From: Plasmopara viticola
Taxonomy: Eukaryota > Oomycota > Peronosporomycetes > Peronosporales > Peronosporaceae
DNA: 64,000 nt
Assembly: GCA_001695595.3 (NCBI GenBank)
Contig: MBPM02000034.1
Coordinates: 62,001 to 126,000 of the forward strand
Direction: 5' to 3'
The notes under the pieces are model-generated. The model was not told the DNA's origin. It saw nothing but the letters and a program-made list of their open reading frames with translations, and did not search any database. The translations under genes and the position numbers were made by a program. Each line of letters starts with the position of its first letter. Position 1 is the stretch's first letter. Shown piece by piece: positions 25,060 through 37,400 of the stretch.

Positions 25060-25660
25060 GCATGATCTGCGACATATCCACTTTGTGTGAGCATGTAGAT
25101 GTCGTCAAAGTAGATTCTCGTCGACCCCTAGATATCTCGAGAGACTTTCTGCAAAAGCCGATAGAAACTACTCGGGCTTCCGCTCAGTCCCATGAGATTG
25201 ACTAGATATTTAAATAGACCATGGGATATCCGATTCAGGCAATTAATCCTGATAGTAACCCCATAGTGGGTCCAATCACGAAAATCAACGACTCCCGGAC
25301 AAAGGTGCTTCCTTACACGGGGTTGGTTTTGCCGGTAAGGAAGTCGCAAGATTAAGCTGACGACAATTGTACACAATGCACCAGCATACAGACAATTTGA
25401 CACTAAACCCCAAAACCAAAAAAGCAAACGTATAATGTTTACTTAGACCTTCTCTTTGGTACCTTCTTGGATTGTCCTGCGCTGTTCGGGACTCTGACTC
25501 CATTGTTTGACGTGTATCGGCTTGATACCAGGCTTAAGCAAAATTGCGTGCTTAATTTCTTCCTGTACAAGAGGTGTCTCGCTTAAAATCTCTGTGCGAA
25601 ATATTGTGTTTGCGTACTTGCATAGCGTTTCATATGCCGAACTATACTCAAGTGACATTC
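25060..25660 (-). pseudogene. Reverse transcriptase region of the chromovirus
   Basis: In element order: a tract ending KPIHVKQWSQSPEQRR matches the segment that leads into Gypsy reverse transcriptase; a tract around NLMGLSGSPSSFYRLLQKV matches the MPFGLxxAPxTFQRLM region; and YFDDIYMLT is the catalytic YxDD box. A stop lies between the last two and a frame change between the first two, so no active enzyme can be made. Confidence 0.7.
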
Positions 25661-25755
25661 AACCTAATTTCTGGAAGCACCCGGCTTTTTTAAATCAAGC
25701 AGGTCAACGACAAAGACAGCTTCAACGTCTTTGTCGTGACCCAATATTTTCAAAA

Positions 25756-26650
25756 CTAAGGAGAAGAAATTAGCCGCGTCATTTCGTGACGGCCATGGTG
25801 ACCTTGCTGACAATAATAATCGAACATCTCACGGCTTTGATTAATTCGTGCTTTGCGTTGTCCATCAGCCATCTGGACGGACGTTATTGCTGCGTGGTAC
25901 TTTGTGTTGAAATGAGGAGACATGCGCCCTGTAGTCCAGTTGACATTTGGAGTTTTCTTACGAAGCCATGCCAATGATAACATTCTTGATTTCAGAAACA
26001 GACATGACTTGAAACGTTCCCGATGTTGGAGAAAAATCAGGTTTGTGCAAGTTCATGTGCATCGTTCCTCGGGGGCGGTGAATAGTCTGATTTTGACCAA
26101 GGTCGACTTGCATCATCTCACCCTTGGTTACTTCGAGCTTAAGTCGCTTTACCAAGTCTTCGAACGCCGTTAATACTGCATCCATTGTCAATGGAGATGG
26201 TGACGGGTGTCCCTTGACTAATGTCTTTGAAAGCTTAAGCTGCACATTCGAGGTTAGTATCAAGTGCACCTCTGATATAACGATTTACTTCCTTACTTTT
26301 AGGAACGATACATAGCGCCAGAATTTGGCCAACAACGCCACAATTCTTACATGTTGCCGCCCAAGTCTAGTCGTCGTTCTTGTCCTTCCTCTTTATACAA
26401 CGCTTTTATTTTTTGAGGTCGTGACTTGCTCGCACGATAACCTGAGCATGTTGGCGCCGCCTTGAACGACTTGGCCGATACACGATTCGGCCTGCCCTAG
26501 AAATGGGACATTCGAAATTGGAGGCAACTTTAATGACCTTCTTGAGAGTACTCGAACTCTCTTCCTGGATCGTCATTTTTGTTGTTTCTATCCGTATTCC
26601 ATTCTGGAAAAAGAGACACTTCTCCAATTCACTCTTTTCCAATTAAATCT
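25756..26650 (-). pseudogene. Gag knuckle and protease region of the chromovirus
   Basis: Gag is read at 26895-26406, ending in an Arg-rich stretch before a zinc-knuckle-like motif at 26351-26310 with the spacing C-x2-C-x4-Q-x4-C. The aspartic protease follows, with the tract TISIDNGCSINGVRRLG at about 26205-26150 and ending in IIGMAWLRKKTPNVNW, where Gypsy proteases have the hydrophobic GMxWLxxHxPxIDW. Frameshifts and the loss of the DTG triplet show that it is inactive. Confidence 0.6.
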
Positions 26651-27849
26651 GGGACATCAAGTCCTGAAGTTTCAAGACGTATTCATGAATAGTTTCTCTT
26701 TGTTTTCAGTTGCACATTCACAATCTTAAAATCATTAAGCCTGAAACGTGTGCGCAATTGACCTTTAAACAGTGCCCGTGCCTTATGCACGTTTGTGCGA
26801 TCACAGTCGGCGAGAAAGGCAGGGTACCAATAATTTACGGAGTTGCATAAATCAGTTGTTGTAAGCGTCACAGAGTAGAATGACTCTGTTCTCATTAAGT
26901 GGCGCAGTACGGTTCCGTTTCGAAGGTTAACATATTAATAATTTCGACAAATGAATTCGCTTGGCCATTGGCTCTTGCCGCATCTTGCGGATTCGGCGCT
27001 CATGGTCTTGAGCTCAACGTCGGCCGTAAAGTCTTATTATCGTCGAGAGCACATATTCGGCTCTTTTGACGAGAGCTTGGACTTGGAGGTGGGCGCTCGG
27101 CCTTACGGCTTCTTTGTTGAGCCATACATGCTGGACTCATCAGTGCTCTTTGTATGTCTTACCAGATCTTAATAAAACTTCAATAGTGAAAACAAATTGA
27201 CTGAATTTTTGTTTTATAGTCTTCGCTTATTGTATAAATAGTTTATATAGTCTAATGAACCCATTGGATTTGCTAAATTCGGCGCTTAAATTTCAGTGAT
27301 GTCGCGCACTATTTTTTTTGCACTTGAGTCCTTACAATCCGGGATATCTGTTTGTTTTACTTGGACAAGCTCTTGTAGCTTCACTGTTGAAAAATTCAAG
27401 TCTTGTCGTATCTTGTCAAGCACTTTGTCACGACTTGTAAGAGTTTTAGTGGTGTTGATGAACGGGTGTGTGGACGAATGAGTCATTCGTTTTACCATAC
27501 AACGAACCTAAACGAAACAACTCAGTAGTATAGCAAAGCCAAGTGGGTAATCAAGCTGGAAGTAATTACCCGTGTTTTCAAAAGCGAGACAGGGATTTAC
27601 CAAGAAGAAAAAGCACAAAATCACAAAACCACGGACCAATTCAAGGAATTTAGGATGCATGTACAACACTAGCGTGCAACCACACTAATTTGCTACTTTA
27701 CGTATAATTCGTGCTGTAAGACAACCCTTTGTAATCTGGTCCCGTCAAATGTGTGTCGTACCAATAATATTAAAATTACTCGCTTCACAATATGTGAATA
27801 CGAGCACCCTCGTCTTGTACTGTTGAACTTGACACAACAAGTGCCACTA

Positions 27850-28268
27850 TGTAACCCAGTCGCGGAGGAAGCTAATTAAAGTTGGCCAGAGAACGAGGTT
27901 GAGGTGCGGGCGAGGTGAAGTCGTAGAAGATGTATGTTACTTGAAGTAAATTGAAGAGTAGTTTGGATTGAAAAGCTCTAACGACTTATTCTCTTGCTAC
28001 ACCCTAATTGGTGGCTCTCAGCTATCTTCTGCTACCATCTTAAACGCTACCATTCTTCTTAATTCCATCTAGCTTCTTACACATCCTAGAATACTTTAAG
28101 CTTATAACATCTCCTGGTTTCTATATATTATCGGACATGTGGAACTGTCTTCTGGTCGGAAACTGTTTAATCGCCTATTCCTATTAATGCATATTTTTTT
28201 GAGTAATTTTATATTATTGCGTAACAGCCGTTACCGGCAAAACTGCCGGTGACAACGATTTCGTCACA
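27850..28268 (-). repeat. 5' LTR of the chromovirus
   Basis: 419 bp, one base different in length from its partner. On the element strand it starts TGTGACGAAATCG and ends GGTTACA. It lies at the 5' side of the element because gag, protease, reverse transcriptase and integrase follow in that order towards lower coordinates. Confidence 0.8.
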
Positions 28269-28599
28269 AATTTTGCGAAAATTTTTAAGTGGGACTTAGA
28301 CTTATGCTAAAAGAAGTCAGAGTACCGCATCTTTTCTTTAAATATAATAGGCTTGCTACTGCAGACCATGAGCATTTCATCGGCACATTAGCTCGATCAA
28401 ACTTGTAAAACATTCCTATTGAGAAAGCAAAGCTCAACTTTACGATTAAAGTGCCTTTGAGATGGCGGTTAATAGGCGCTCCAAGGTAGCACGGAGAGAG
28501 GGCATTGGAAGTGAATCTCAATGCTCAAATAAGCGTATTGGCAAAAAAATTTAGACTGACGAGGGCATCCTGTGCTCGGTGGTTACTGTCCCGATGCAA

Positions 28600-29320
28600 A
28601 GAATCTCAAGACGCTGATTGGCCTTCCGCTTTAAAAACAGTGCAAACAATTAATGTCTTTAATGATAACTAAAGCAACTGCAGTAAAAATGTTAAACGTA
28701 GTCGATATGAGCGTCGTCTCTTTATAAATTACACTATAAACGATTTCGTAAACTTACGCACACCCAAACTTTTAAGCAGTCCTGTCCTCATGTGTTGTGT
28801 ATCACGCTGAAACAAATGATCGTGACCATTCTCAATTCAACCTAAACGAAAATACTTTGTTGTAATTTACTTAAGTGGCTGGGTGTTATTGATAAAGCTC
28901 ATACAGCACGTGTATCATCTACCAATCGTACATTACAATCGATGAGTGGATACACAAGGTGGTGGACAAGAAAGTCAAGATCGCTAATATGGTGAATCTC
29001 GAGTATGTCCTACACAGTGCTAGACTCTCTGTCGATGCCGTGCTGCCTCGGAGGTCTTCCCTAAATTGGATAGTCATATGGCCTAGGCCAGCAAGGCACA
29101 TTAGCAGCTAAACCATTCTCTGTGCTTGATATTGTGAAGTCTTCCAGAGGTATGTTAGAAGCCTTACGGAAACAAAATCATAAAAAGTCTGTTTAAGCAT
29201 CCATCGCTCCGAGAATTGAGTCAACCAGAACCTTATTGCACTCTCACCTCCCGTTGAGTATTTTAAAGGACTGACATTGACGGGTAATAATGAATTTGAC
29301 AGCTTCAAACTCTTGTGGCG
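28600..29320 (+). repeat. Dispersed repeat family A, copy 5
   Basis: Begins near 28607 with AAGACGCTGATTGGCCTTCC, includes ACCAATCGTAC near 28921 and GGCCAGCAAGGCACATTAGC near 29088, then a degenerate core. It adjoins the right LTR of the chromovirus, so the retroelement inserted near or into this older repeat. Confidence 0.4.
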
Positions 29321-29734
29321 TGAGCATATGGCTTTTACCCAGGTTTAAAATTGTCATAACGGGATCTAACATTTGTCAGATACAAAAGTGAACTAATTAG
29401 AGTACTGAGTCTGCTTTTCAAACCAATTTGCCGGCTAATACCTACAAAGTTTGTTAGACCGTCTGAATCAAATATACTAGTGATTTGGTGAAAATATGAC
29501 AGGATTGAGAATAAGGTACATGAGCTTACTCTGTCGAGGTGTAGACCTTACATTGTAGGAGCCGAGTCTCAGTTCGAGACGGAATTTGGTCTTTGGATGG
29601 TGGTCAGATAGCTTTATTGGGCCGTATGGTGACGGGGTGTGAAATAATTTAAAATATTGGCTTAGCATCAAGCAAAACTAATAGACCAATTACGTAACAG
29701 ATTGTCGCCCGACGGCAAAGTACTCCATGTAAAG

Positions 29735-30520
29735 TATCTAGAGACGCTGATCGATCAATTTTTTATTCGTAACTCAAAGCAGTCAATGCAAACCTTTACG
29801 ATGATCCAAATTATACAGCTATATCGTAGTAATGAAGGCGGTGTATGCGCGTCCTTGCATGAAGTAGGCGGTATAATTACCAACGAGCTTTAAAGACAGA
29901 GCGTCTAAAATCAGTCTGAACGAGGTTAACCGGGCAATATTTGTGCATAGGTTTTGCACGTGCCGTGCTGCATGCTGAAATGCATGATCGTGTCCTTGCT
30001 GGCTTTAGTTTTAATTAATCGCTCATCGTTGTAGTACATACAAGTGACAGTGTGGACTTGCCTGAACTCATACATGTCCTTGATAACGAAATCAAGCCAG
30101 TGTCTTCATAGTGAACAAACGGTAGAGATAATAGTGATGTGTAAGAATTTCTTAATTTATATCTGGTGAATTAGGACGTATGCCTTCTGATGCTAGTAAT
30201 CCTATCGGGAAGGTATAGACTAGGTACTTGACACTAGATTTGCTTATTCAATGGTTTGGCCTGCGAGCGACTAGGCAGCTGGACTCTCGTCCCCATTTGG
30301 GTAAGTTTGGCTTAAAGGTTTCAAAGTGTACAAAGGTTGGAGACGACTGTAGCAAGCATCAATCCGTTTAAAAATCTGTCCTGGCGTGACCACTCCAGGT
30401 AATTAAGTCCGCTAGTTGATTGCCTGTGCTTGTCAAAAGCATAATTAGTTGGTTAGTAGATTGTAGTTGATCGACCCGCGTCAAACGCGCGCAGTTTAAT
30501 CATCTAGAAATTAATCGAGT
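29735..30520 (+). repeat. Dispersed repeat family A, copy 6
   Basis: Begins with TAGAGACGCTGATCGATC near 29739 and contains the core GGAGACGACTGTAGCAAGCA near 30340 and the end block CGTCAAACGCGCGCAG with TTTAATCAT at about 30479-30503, the same end as copies 1 and 2. An open frame at 29702-29893 covers its start but is not recognisable. Confidence 0.45.
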
Positions 30521-30660
30521 GAAAAATCATGTTATTGTAGTGGAGTCTAGCATTTATTTGATCATACACATACAAGACAAAGTACTGCGGTGTGTGGAAC
30601 ACACTTGTAAAAAAGCTTCTGGTTTCTTGGTAAAAAAAGTAAAAAAAAAGCTTTTATCGA

Positions 30661-30696
30661 TCTTAACAATGATGTATTGCTCCAACATTGTTAAGA
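30661..30696. repeat. Perfect 11-bp inverted repeat (hairpin)
   Basis: Arms TCTTAACAATG (30661-30671) and CATTGTTAAGA (30686-30696) are perfect reverse complements around 14 bases. It stands directly before the LTR fragment of the second Gypsy element. It may be part of that LTR's far end, a MITE end or chance. Confidence 0.55.
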
Positions 30697-31685
30697 TTTG
30701 AGGTAGAGGATGTTGCAGGCAAATCTGCCGGTGACGACGATTACGTCATATGACCTTCTTTTGATATGAAGCCTATAACAAAGATAAAGTTCATCTATGA
30801 AATTTCCAATAGTGGTCGATGAGTCCAGAATTCTGCGTCAAGTTTTCCACGAACTCGCAAGCGTCTCCCTTTTGGGCTTTATCACGCATTAATTTTTTAG
30901 TGCAGGATCTTTTCTACTTACAGTGCCCGCACGTGTACCTTCAAAGCAATCGTTCAACATGACCTTTTCTTTTTTTGCCGTAGCTAAGCGTTCTTATTAT
31001 ACGGCTTCAATAGTAAAGTTTGGACCACAAAATGGACTTCCAATTTTAACAGCAACCCAAAATTTACGGATATATTGTCTCTGTGGATTGTAGTACTGTA
31101 ACCTTGTTATTCTTGCAAATTTTAGCCGCTTCCAGTAACTCTTGCAAGCTATCATGGGTAGCTTTAATCTTTGATTCCGGATGGAGTGTCACTGCATCAG
31201 CCAAAATATAAATTTCACCGGTTTTTACATGAATCAAGGCAAAAATTCCGCAAGCTTATCAAACCATCAAGCAACTTTGCATTTTGTAGTTCTCCGCGTT
31301 AGGATAATTTCAATACTTTTGCAGTCCAACTCGACGGTAAATGGTTCATCGAGAAGATATGTACGCTATACTTCCAGCGCATGCTTGATTGCAAGTAGCT
31401 CCTTCTCACGAACAAGGTGAAATCCGACCGGTAAAAGTGACCGAATCCCTAGCTCTCCTCTCTATCGATCCAGGATTCCCCCAACCTCAAAATTCGATAC
31501 CTCCTTTAGATACGGAATGGTTTTGAGGAGTCCAAAGGTTAACAGCGGTACAAGCGTTAAGCGCTGCTTAAGATTGGTGAAGCATCGCAGACGATCGTAT
31601 AAATCTTTAATCGCTTTTCGTTAAGTTCGTTTATCACTGTCCTGGGGTAGTCCTGCGAATTGCGTACAGTCTTTACAAAACCATG

Positions 31686-31751
31686 AGCATAGAGTGTAAA
31701 GCCAACGAGGCTCTCGTTAGCATAGAGTGTAAAGCCAACGAGGCTCTCGTT
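31686..31751. repeat. Perfect 33-bp tandem duplication
   Basis: Two identical 33-base units (31686-31718 and 31719-31751), each starting AGCATAGAGTGTAAAGCC. The unit is a multiple of three, so a plus-strand frame reads an 11-residue repeat (SIECKANEALV twice). It lies inside the decayed reverse transcriptase of the second Gypsy relic, so the frame is on the non-coding strand of that element. Perfect identity inside diverged DNA means a recent event. Confidence 0.85.
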
Positions 31752-33152
31752 TTGCTTTATTTAGGCACAGGCCATTCTGCGATGCCAAAAGCCTTGGCGG
31801 ATTCTTTCTGGACGCTATTTGTTCGACAAATTCTTTTAGGCATTGAATCCACCAAAACTGGTACTTTGACAACTCGACGCAAAAGTTGTGTTTGACACAT
31901 CGTTTGAGTACTCGGTGAATGCCGTAACGTAATATGTGACATGGTTGGTCAACGCAGATTCTCATCATATCCCTCAAATTCGATGGACTTTTTTCAAAAG
32001 GCTCGACGTACCTGGCTGTCGCTAAGTTCCATGGGGGTGACAAGATACTAAACTAGACCTTGAGTTCAAAAAACATTTAAATGGAACATTCAATTTACGT
32101 AATTAACTTGATAGAATCTTTAAAGTAGATCCAAGTCAAACCAATAATTTTCGGACATGACGATAAACGTTTCTTCCTTACGCGGCGACGGTATCGTCGA
32201 ATCTTTTTTTTAAATAGATGTTTGCGCAATTTGAATGACTATCGTCCGAGGTTTAGCTAACAGTCATGCTTAATGCCTCAACGTACATACGTTTTGACAC
32301 AGAACGTTGGTCCCGAAAAAACACATGTAGTTGCTCAAATATTGCCTGCCTGAGGAACTTATTTGGTCCGATACTAAATTTTTCTGAGCTATTAATGACA
32401 ACATCGTTGAACATAGGCTTGTACTAAGCTTTCAAATAATTTCGTGTGCAGTTTCTTCCCGCAATGAAGGCGTCTATCTCAAAACCTCTATGCAAAGACT
32501 TGGTCCGTATTTTGGGTTAGCGTTTCATACGCTGGATTGCTCTTAAACAAATTCCATCCATGATTTTGGAAGCGCTGTACTCACTCGAAATCATGCGAAC
32601 TGACGCCGAAAACACTTTTAGTGTCTTTTCCATGACGCAGCATTCTTAAGAACTATTGAAGAATAGTCAGCTGCGTATTTCTTTACGACCATGGCCTTGT
32701 TGCCGATAGCAAATATATTTTCCATGTCTCTGATGTATGGGCGCCTTTTGCTGTCCAGCAACCCACTTGAACGGACATGACGACTGCAGGCTTCGTTGAG
32801 ATGCCTTGTGGTGCTCCATATAAATGCGAGGCACCATGCGTCTTATAGTTCAGTCAATAACCCGATTTGCCTCCTACAACCACATCATGCATCCTTCAAG
32901 AGCCGGCATGTCTTGTAGCGTTTGCAATGCTGAAGGCATACCAGTTATCTGTAAATTAATGTGTTCGAATTGGGAACGGTAAACATGATCGTAACCAAGT
33001 TCAGATTTCATCATCTTTTCCTTGGTCACATTGAGCTCCAGTCCCTTCACCAAGTCTTCAAATAAATCACTAAGACTGCATCGATTGTCGATGAAGACAG
33101 TGGCGAGTATCTATTGGCCAATGTCTTTAAAGGCTCAGGCTTATGTGCTTTG

Positions 33153-33431
33153 TGTAACGGGCGTAGAGCCCGTTACTGTCTTGCACGCTGCTCGAAGGAA
33201 GCAAATTCGACTCTGTTACATTATCGGCAAGAGGCAGGGACCTCCCGATCACTAAACTCAAAAGAAGGCTCGTGATTGGCTGTTTATGAGCTGCGTCCCA
33301 AACATCATTCAATCAGAATGAGTCACCTCGATGCGCGTCTAGGTGGTGACGCGCGTCACATATCCTGCCTACACATGCATTGATGCTAGCTACATATGCA
33401 AATATGGAGATGTGCGGGACAAACCGCTATC
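33153..33431. mobile_element. Insertion in Gypsy relic, solo-LTR-like
   Basis: 279 bases absent from the collinear chromovirus at about 26245. The insertion begins TGTAACGGGCGTAGAGCCCGTTAC (an inverted repeat GTAACGGGC/GCCCGTTAC) like many oomycete LTRs, and contains CGCGTCACA near 33350. Both sides carry CTTTG (33148-33152 and 33432-33436), a 5-bp target duplication as made by LTR elements. The right end reads GCTATC rather than the expected CA, so a damaged solo LTR or another element class remains open. Confidence 0.5.
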
Positions 33432-34430
33432 CTTTGAGGATAGCATATAGCGCACCTCAAATAAAATGAAATTGCTTTCTTGCATTTGAAAGCGGTACAT
33501 TGCGGCGGTATGTGACCGATAGGCTACAGCAATTGTGATTTGTCAATTAAATTTAGCCACCGTTTCTGTTCATCCTCTTTACAAACTCTTATGTTTAAGT
33601 CCGCGACTTTTTTGCATGATTTATTGGCACCGCCTTAACGACTTGGCCGATACACGAAGTGGGCTACCTAAGTAATGGGCAAAATTTAAGCTGAAGACAA
33701 TTTCAATGGCTTCCAGAAGAATACTTGTATTTCTTCTTTGGTCCTTTTGCGGTCTCTTCCGGTAAGCCATTTTCGATAAAGAACCATTCTACTATTGTAC
33801 TGGTCTTCAATTTTGTTTAGTATGGAGCTAAGAAAAGTTATTGTTGGTAGCTTTCCTTTGCTTCAGATGAAACATCTGCTCTCGAAGAATATACTCGAAT
33901 CCCTAGACTTAAAACTTCTGAGCAGTTGCATTGTTAACACTGCCCATGTCTTGGGCACGTTCGTGCACTTGCAATTGGCAGTGAAGGCACGGTAGTAATT
34001 CAGCAAAGACCTGACCAAATTACTCGAGACAAGCTATATGAAGTCTGGAGACTCCGTTGCCGTCAATCGACGCGTATTGACGTAAAACTATGTCATTTCG
34101 AAGAGCTATAAATCAATATTTTTGCCACAAGTATGAAGTGCTCCTTAGCCTATCGATTTTGAACTTGCCTTTCGACTTGCATCTGGGCTTGATATCGCCG
34201 CTTTTCTGGGAAGAATGCAGGAATTAAACGCCCAAGCAGCTTGATCTTCTTATCCTTTGCAAATTACCGCATCATACAGTGTCGCGCTCGCGAATTCGAG
34301 CACGACGTTGGTCGTAATATCTCAATAGCATTAGAAGCCTTTTTCGGCTGTGTTGACGAGGTCATGGGTTCTATATTGGGCGCCAAGCAATGTGTGTGTT
34401 AGTATAGCTATTGTAATGGCGTTTCTCAGC

Positions 34431-37400
34431 ACCTTGCACGGCAAAGATGTGTGGTGGACGACAATTCACAATCCTCGAATTAAGAAGATCCAATTGTGTC
34501 GAAAAAACATTATTTCCGTGCAATGTTACTGTTCGGCCTTACCCAACAATTATTGAAAAGGCCAAATACAGTGTTGCAAAATTTGGCTGGAGCTGCGTTT
34601 CGTTATTTTAGTCTTCGAAAGTCCTTCAGTAAGCGAACAGGTTCAAGCACCTACAGTAAACCAAAATGTGTTTCTTTTTCGGCTCATTTCGCTACGAGAT
34701 TAGCCTATGTTCGAATAGAGAGATCAAAGTGGCACTCGTTCGACTTTGCACTCGTACAATAAAGGCGGTTTTTTTGTCAAAGCTAGGATCAGAAAGAATG
34801 TGAAAAAACCGCGCGTCAGCCATGAATGTTGCAACGGCTTTGATTTGTCTGCAACAAAGGCTACACTTGCAAGAAAGTTGGCTTCTACGTCGCAAAAAGC
34901 TAATTGGCAGCCAGAAAGCCGGTCAGAAAAAAAAATCTCTAAAAAATTTTCTTGTTTCGACGCGACGGAAAACAAGTATTTTCCGATTTCTCGTCGCTTT
35001 CGACTACTTTTGTCCTAGACGTATTAAGGGGCCAGTAGGTAAGGATTTTTTTTATGTCATGGGAACACTCCTGGTCACTTTTTGGCGCTGTTACTCACAT
35101 GTTCATCATTTTCTTGCGGGTGCGCATGGGAGATGCTACGACGTTTAGGCCCTCACGCCTCATGATAGATCGAAGGCTCCATTACACCTCATGAAATGGC
35201 TGGGTCCATACATAAACACTTTACAGAAGTCTTTCCGAACAGGAGTCCGCCGTGGGCTTACGGAAAGTGTCTGAATCAGTCCTTGCGCATTGTACGGCCA
35301 GCCGAGCCTTGAACTCTTCGAGAAAAAAAGTATTTATACCAGATAGCTCAGATTTCTCCGGCTGAAGGGCTCGGTGTTGATCGATTTGCGAAGCTTATCA
35401 AACATATGTTCAACGAAATAAATTTTCTGAGAAACGCCAAAGTGGTTTGGACTCGCAATTTAAAATTGCAGCCCGACTATCATATCCGACCTTTTAAGCA
35501 ATATTTAGCGCGTACATAAAAACAGGCGTTGCTTGGCTGTCGACAGCTCATGTTGTAAGATGTTTGATTATTCTTTTGACGAGTACAACCTCTAATCTAA
35601 ATTATTTTAATTTATAGGCATACAATAGTACGCTGATACAACATTAACGATTAGAAAGAGTATCGATTAAAGTTTTTTAATAAATAATTCAACGATAGAT
35701 TGATCAAAGGTAGGAAAGTCTCTGTGAGCTTCTGAGTTGGGCTACACATGTGCCACAATGGTAATTACAATGAGGAGCAATGATATAAAAGGCTGGAACA
35801 AAACTTCGAAAAATACGTTACGTACTAAAAGGGCTGAACTTTTTTGAACTAGGGTATTGGTCACGATCTGCTGCTTCTTATTTATAAGCTTCAAGGCCTA
35901 GACAAATACGGTCTTCTACGACGGGATGTGAATGTTAGGCCAGCGAAACTTCCTAGTGCAGTGCGTTGTGCTTTTACTGGCACCAGAAAAACCAAAGTCA
36001 TTATTCCGCTTAGCTGATATTACTTGGGGGACAATTACACTAGCTTTAACATGATTGTCTAAAGGTCTCTTCGATTAAAGGAATACCAAATAGCGCTTCG
36101 TATTTATACTGTCTAATGGCCGCACTTTTAAGGTAGTGTATTAGTGACTTCATACCCACGTGTGATACTTACTTTCATTACGTCTGGCTATCCTAGCCAG
36201 TTTGCAGGTGACTCGCCCCCAATCAATCGTATAATAAGCTCAAGGACATAAAGTGCTTTGTTCTATGGGATTGCACTGAATGTTGTCACACCCATAAGCT
36301 TCGCTCGATTGAAGGATAAACTTTAAGTTAAATCATATTAATATATGAAAAGACTGCATCTACTGTCCCCATCGATTGCTCAAGCGACAGACGGGTCTCC
36401 GTCTTTGTATATATTGAGTCAGGTTTCAACCTACGTAGCCCAAGCTAGCCTCCTTGTACTGTCTGTATCTTAAGAAACAGTCAAATACAAGTTTCCGCCC
36501 TCCTTGTCATGCCACCCAATAGCGCTATCTTATGATTTGCGCCCGCTTATATAAAATGATTGATTTGACATACGAAAGTAAATCGGCTGATCTTATCGTC
36601 TGGCTGTTAAATATGACTTCGCGGCTTGACTTCTTTCTTCATTCGAGAATTAAAGTGATCCAGAGAAATTTACGACATTTGTTAGCTAACTACACTAAGT
36701 ATCACTTTGCTGTACAAGCTTTCTTGGCATCACTTTTCTGAGTAAAGAAGTTAAGCAAAAAATTGTCCAAATTTCATTTGCGCTTTAAGTCTGTAACAAC
36801 TAGAAGTAATATATTTTAATAGGTTGGTGCACGTCTAACTCGCGCAGCGTAATCATACAAAAGTTTTCAGGTTTATTTTGCACCGTGTTCCGATCTGTGG
36901 ACGTCGTGTCTAAATCAGTACCGTTTGCGGCACGAATTCGACACACTGGCAGGTTTCACACGTCTTCACATACTAAACAAGTTCCCAATAGACAAATCGA
37001 AGCACGTAACGCATCTACGATTTGAACGTCTTTCTATGTAAGTGAGCTAAAGCACCTATAGTCTTATACGACTAAAGCTTTAGAATCAGTGGAGAAGAGG
37101 CTCAAGCAAAAATAGAATATCCCAATTAAGACAAGTTTCTTAAAGAGACAGATATTTGACTTTGCAAAAGTTAATATGAAGACGACCATCAGAGCAAGGG
37201 ATAAGCTTACGAAAACCTAAAAAAGATGGATAGAAATGAAGATAAATTTTTAATCTCCTGTAGAAGGGGGTCAAATTTGTTGAAATTTAAAAATCTACCT
37301 GTTTTAGTATAATCAAATACAATGTGACAAAACGGGTCGTTCCTTCATAAACAGCGCAGTGTATTTTGCTAGAAGCGATAAGAAAGTAGGATGCACATCA

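Larger units (their letters stand above)
22947..28268 (-). mobile_element. Full-length decayed Ty3/Gypsy chromovirus
   Basis: A retrotransposon of about 5.3 kb in minus orientation, bounded by two related LTRs (22947-23364 and 27850-28268). In element order: a primer-binding-like TGGCACTTGTTG three bases inside the 5' LTR (about 27835-27846); gag with a zinc knuckle at 26310-26351 in which the His of CCHC is Gln; protease at about 26180-26205 where the active-site triplet reads DNG instead of DTG/DSG; reverse transcriptase at 25660-25060 that still has the catalytic YFDD (25092-25112) but also stops; RNase H end with ALSRNPEF at about 24310-24390; integrase C-terminus; and a chromodomain at about 23430-23540. 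A purine-rich tract (GAAAGGAAGGTGA) precedes the 3' LTR. Many stops and frameshifts; no matching target duplication was found. Not functional. Confidence 0.8.
30700..34430 (-). mobile_element. Second, older Ty3/Gypsy relic related to the chromovirus
   Basis: Collinear with the 22.9-28.3 kb element. A partial LTR end lies at about 30700-30750 (AATCTGCCGGTGACGACGAT), then in minus orientation RNase H (about 31180-31420, with the GATTGCAAGTAGCTCCTT tract matching 24530-24550), reverse transcriptase (about 31690-32150), protease/gag (about 32880-33150 and 33460-34000) and a gag start near 34250-34430. A shared tract at 33635-33660 (CTTAACGACTTGGCCGATAC) matches 26459-26485. It is more decayed than the first element, lacks a readable second LTR and carries a later insertion at 33153-33431. 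Confidence 0.6.

Noticed and set aside
31683..31895. Plus-strand frame with an 11-residue repeat
   Set aside because: It is antisense to the decayed Gypsy reverse transcriptase and arises from the 33-bp duplication.
34746..35148. Overlapping open frames on both strands, suggestive of dual coding
   Set aside because: Lack of stops in several frames comes from base composition over a short stretch; no domain or start context supports a gene.
35330..35380. Possible tRNA-like segment
   Set aside because: No cloverleaf with matching acceptor, D and T arms could be drawn.
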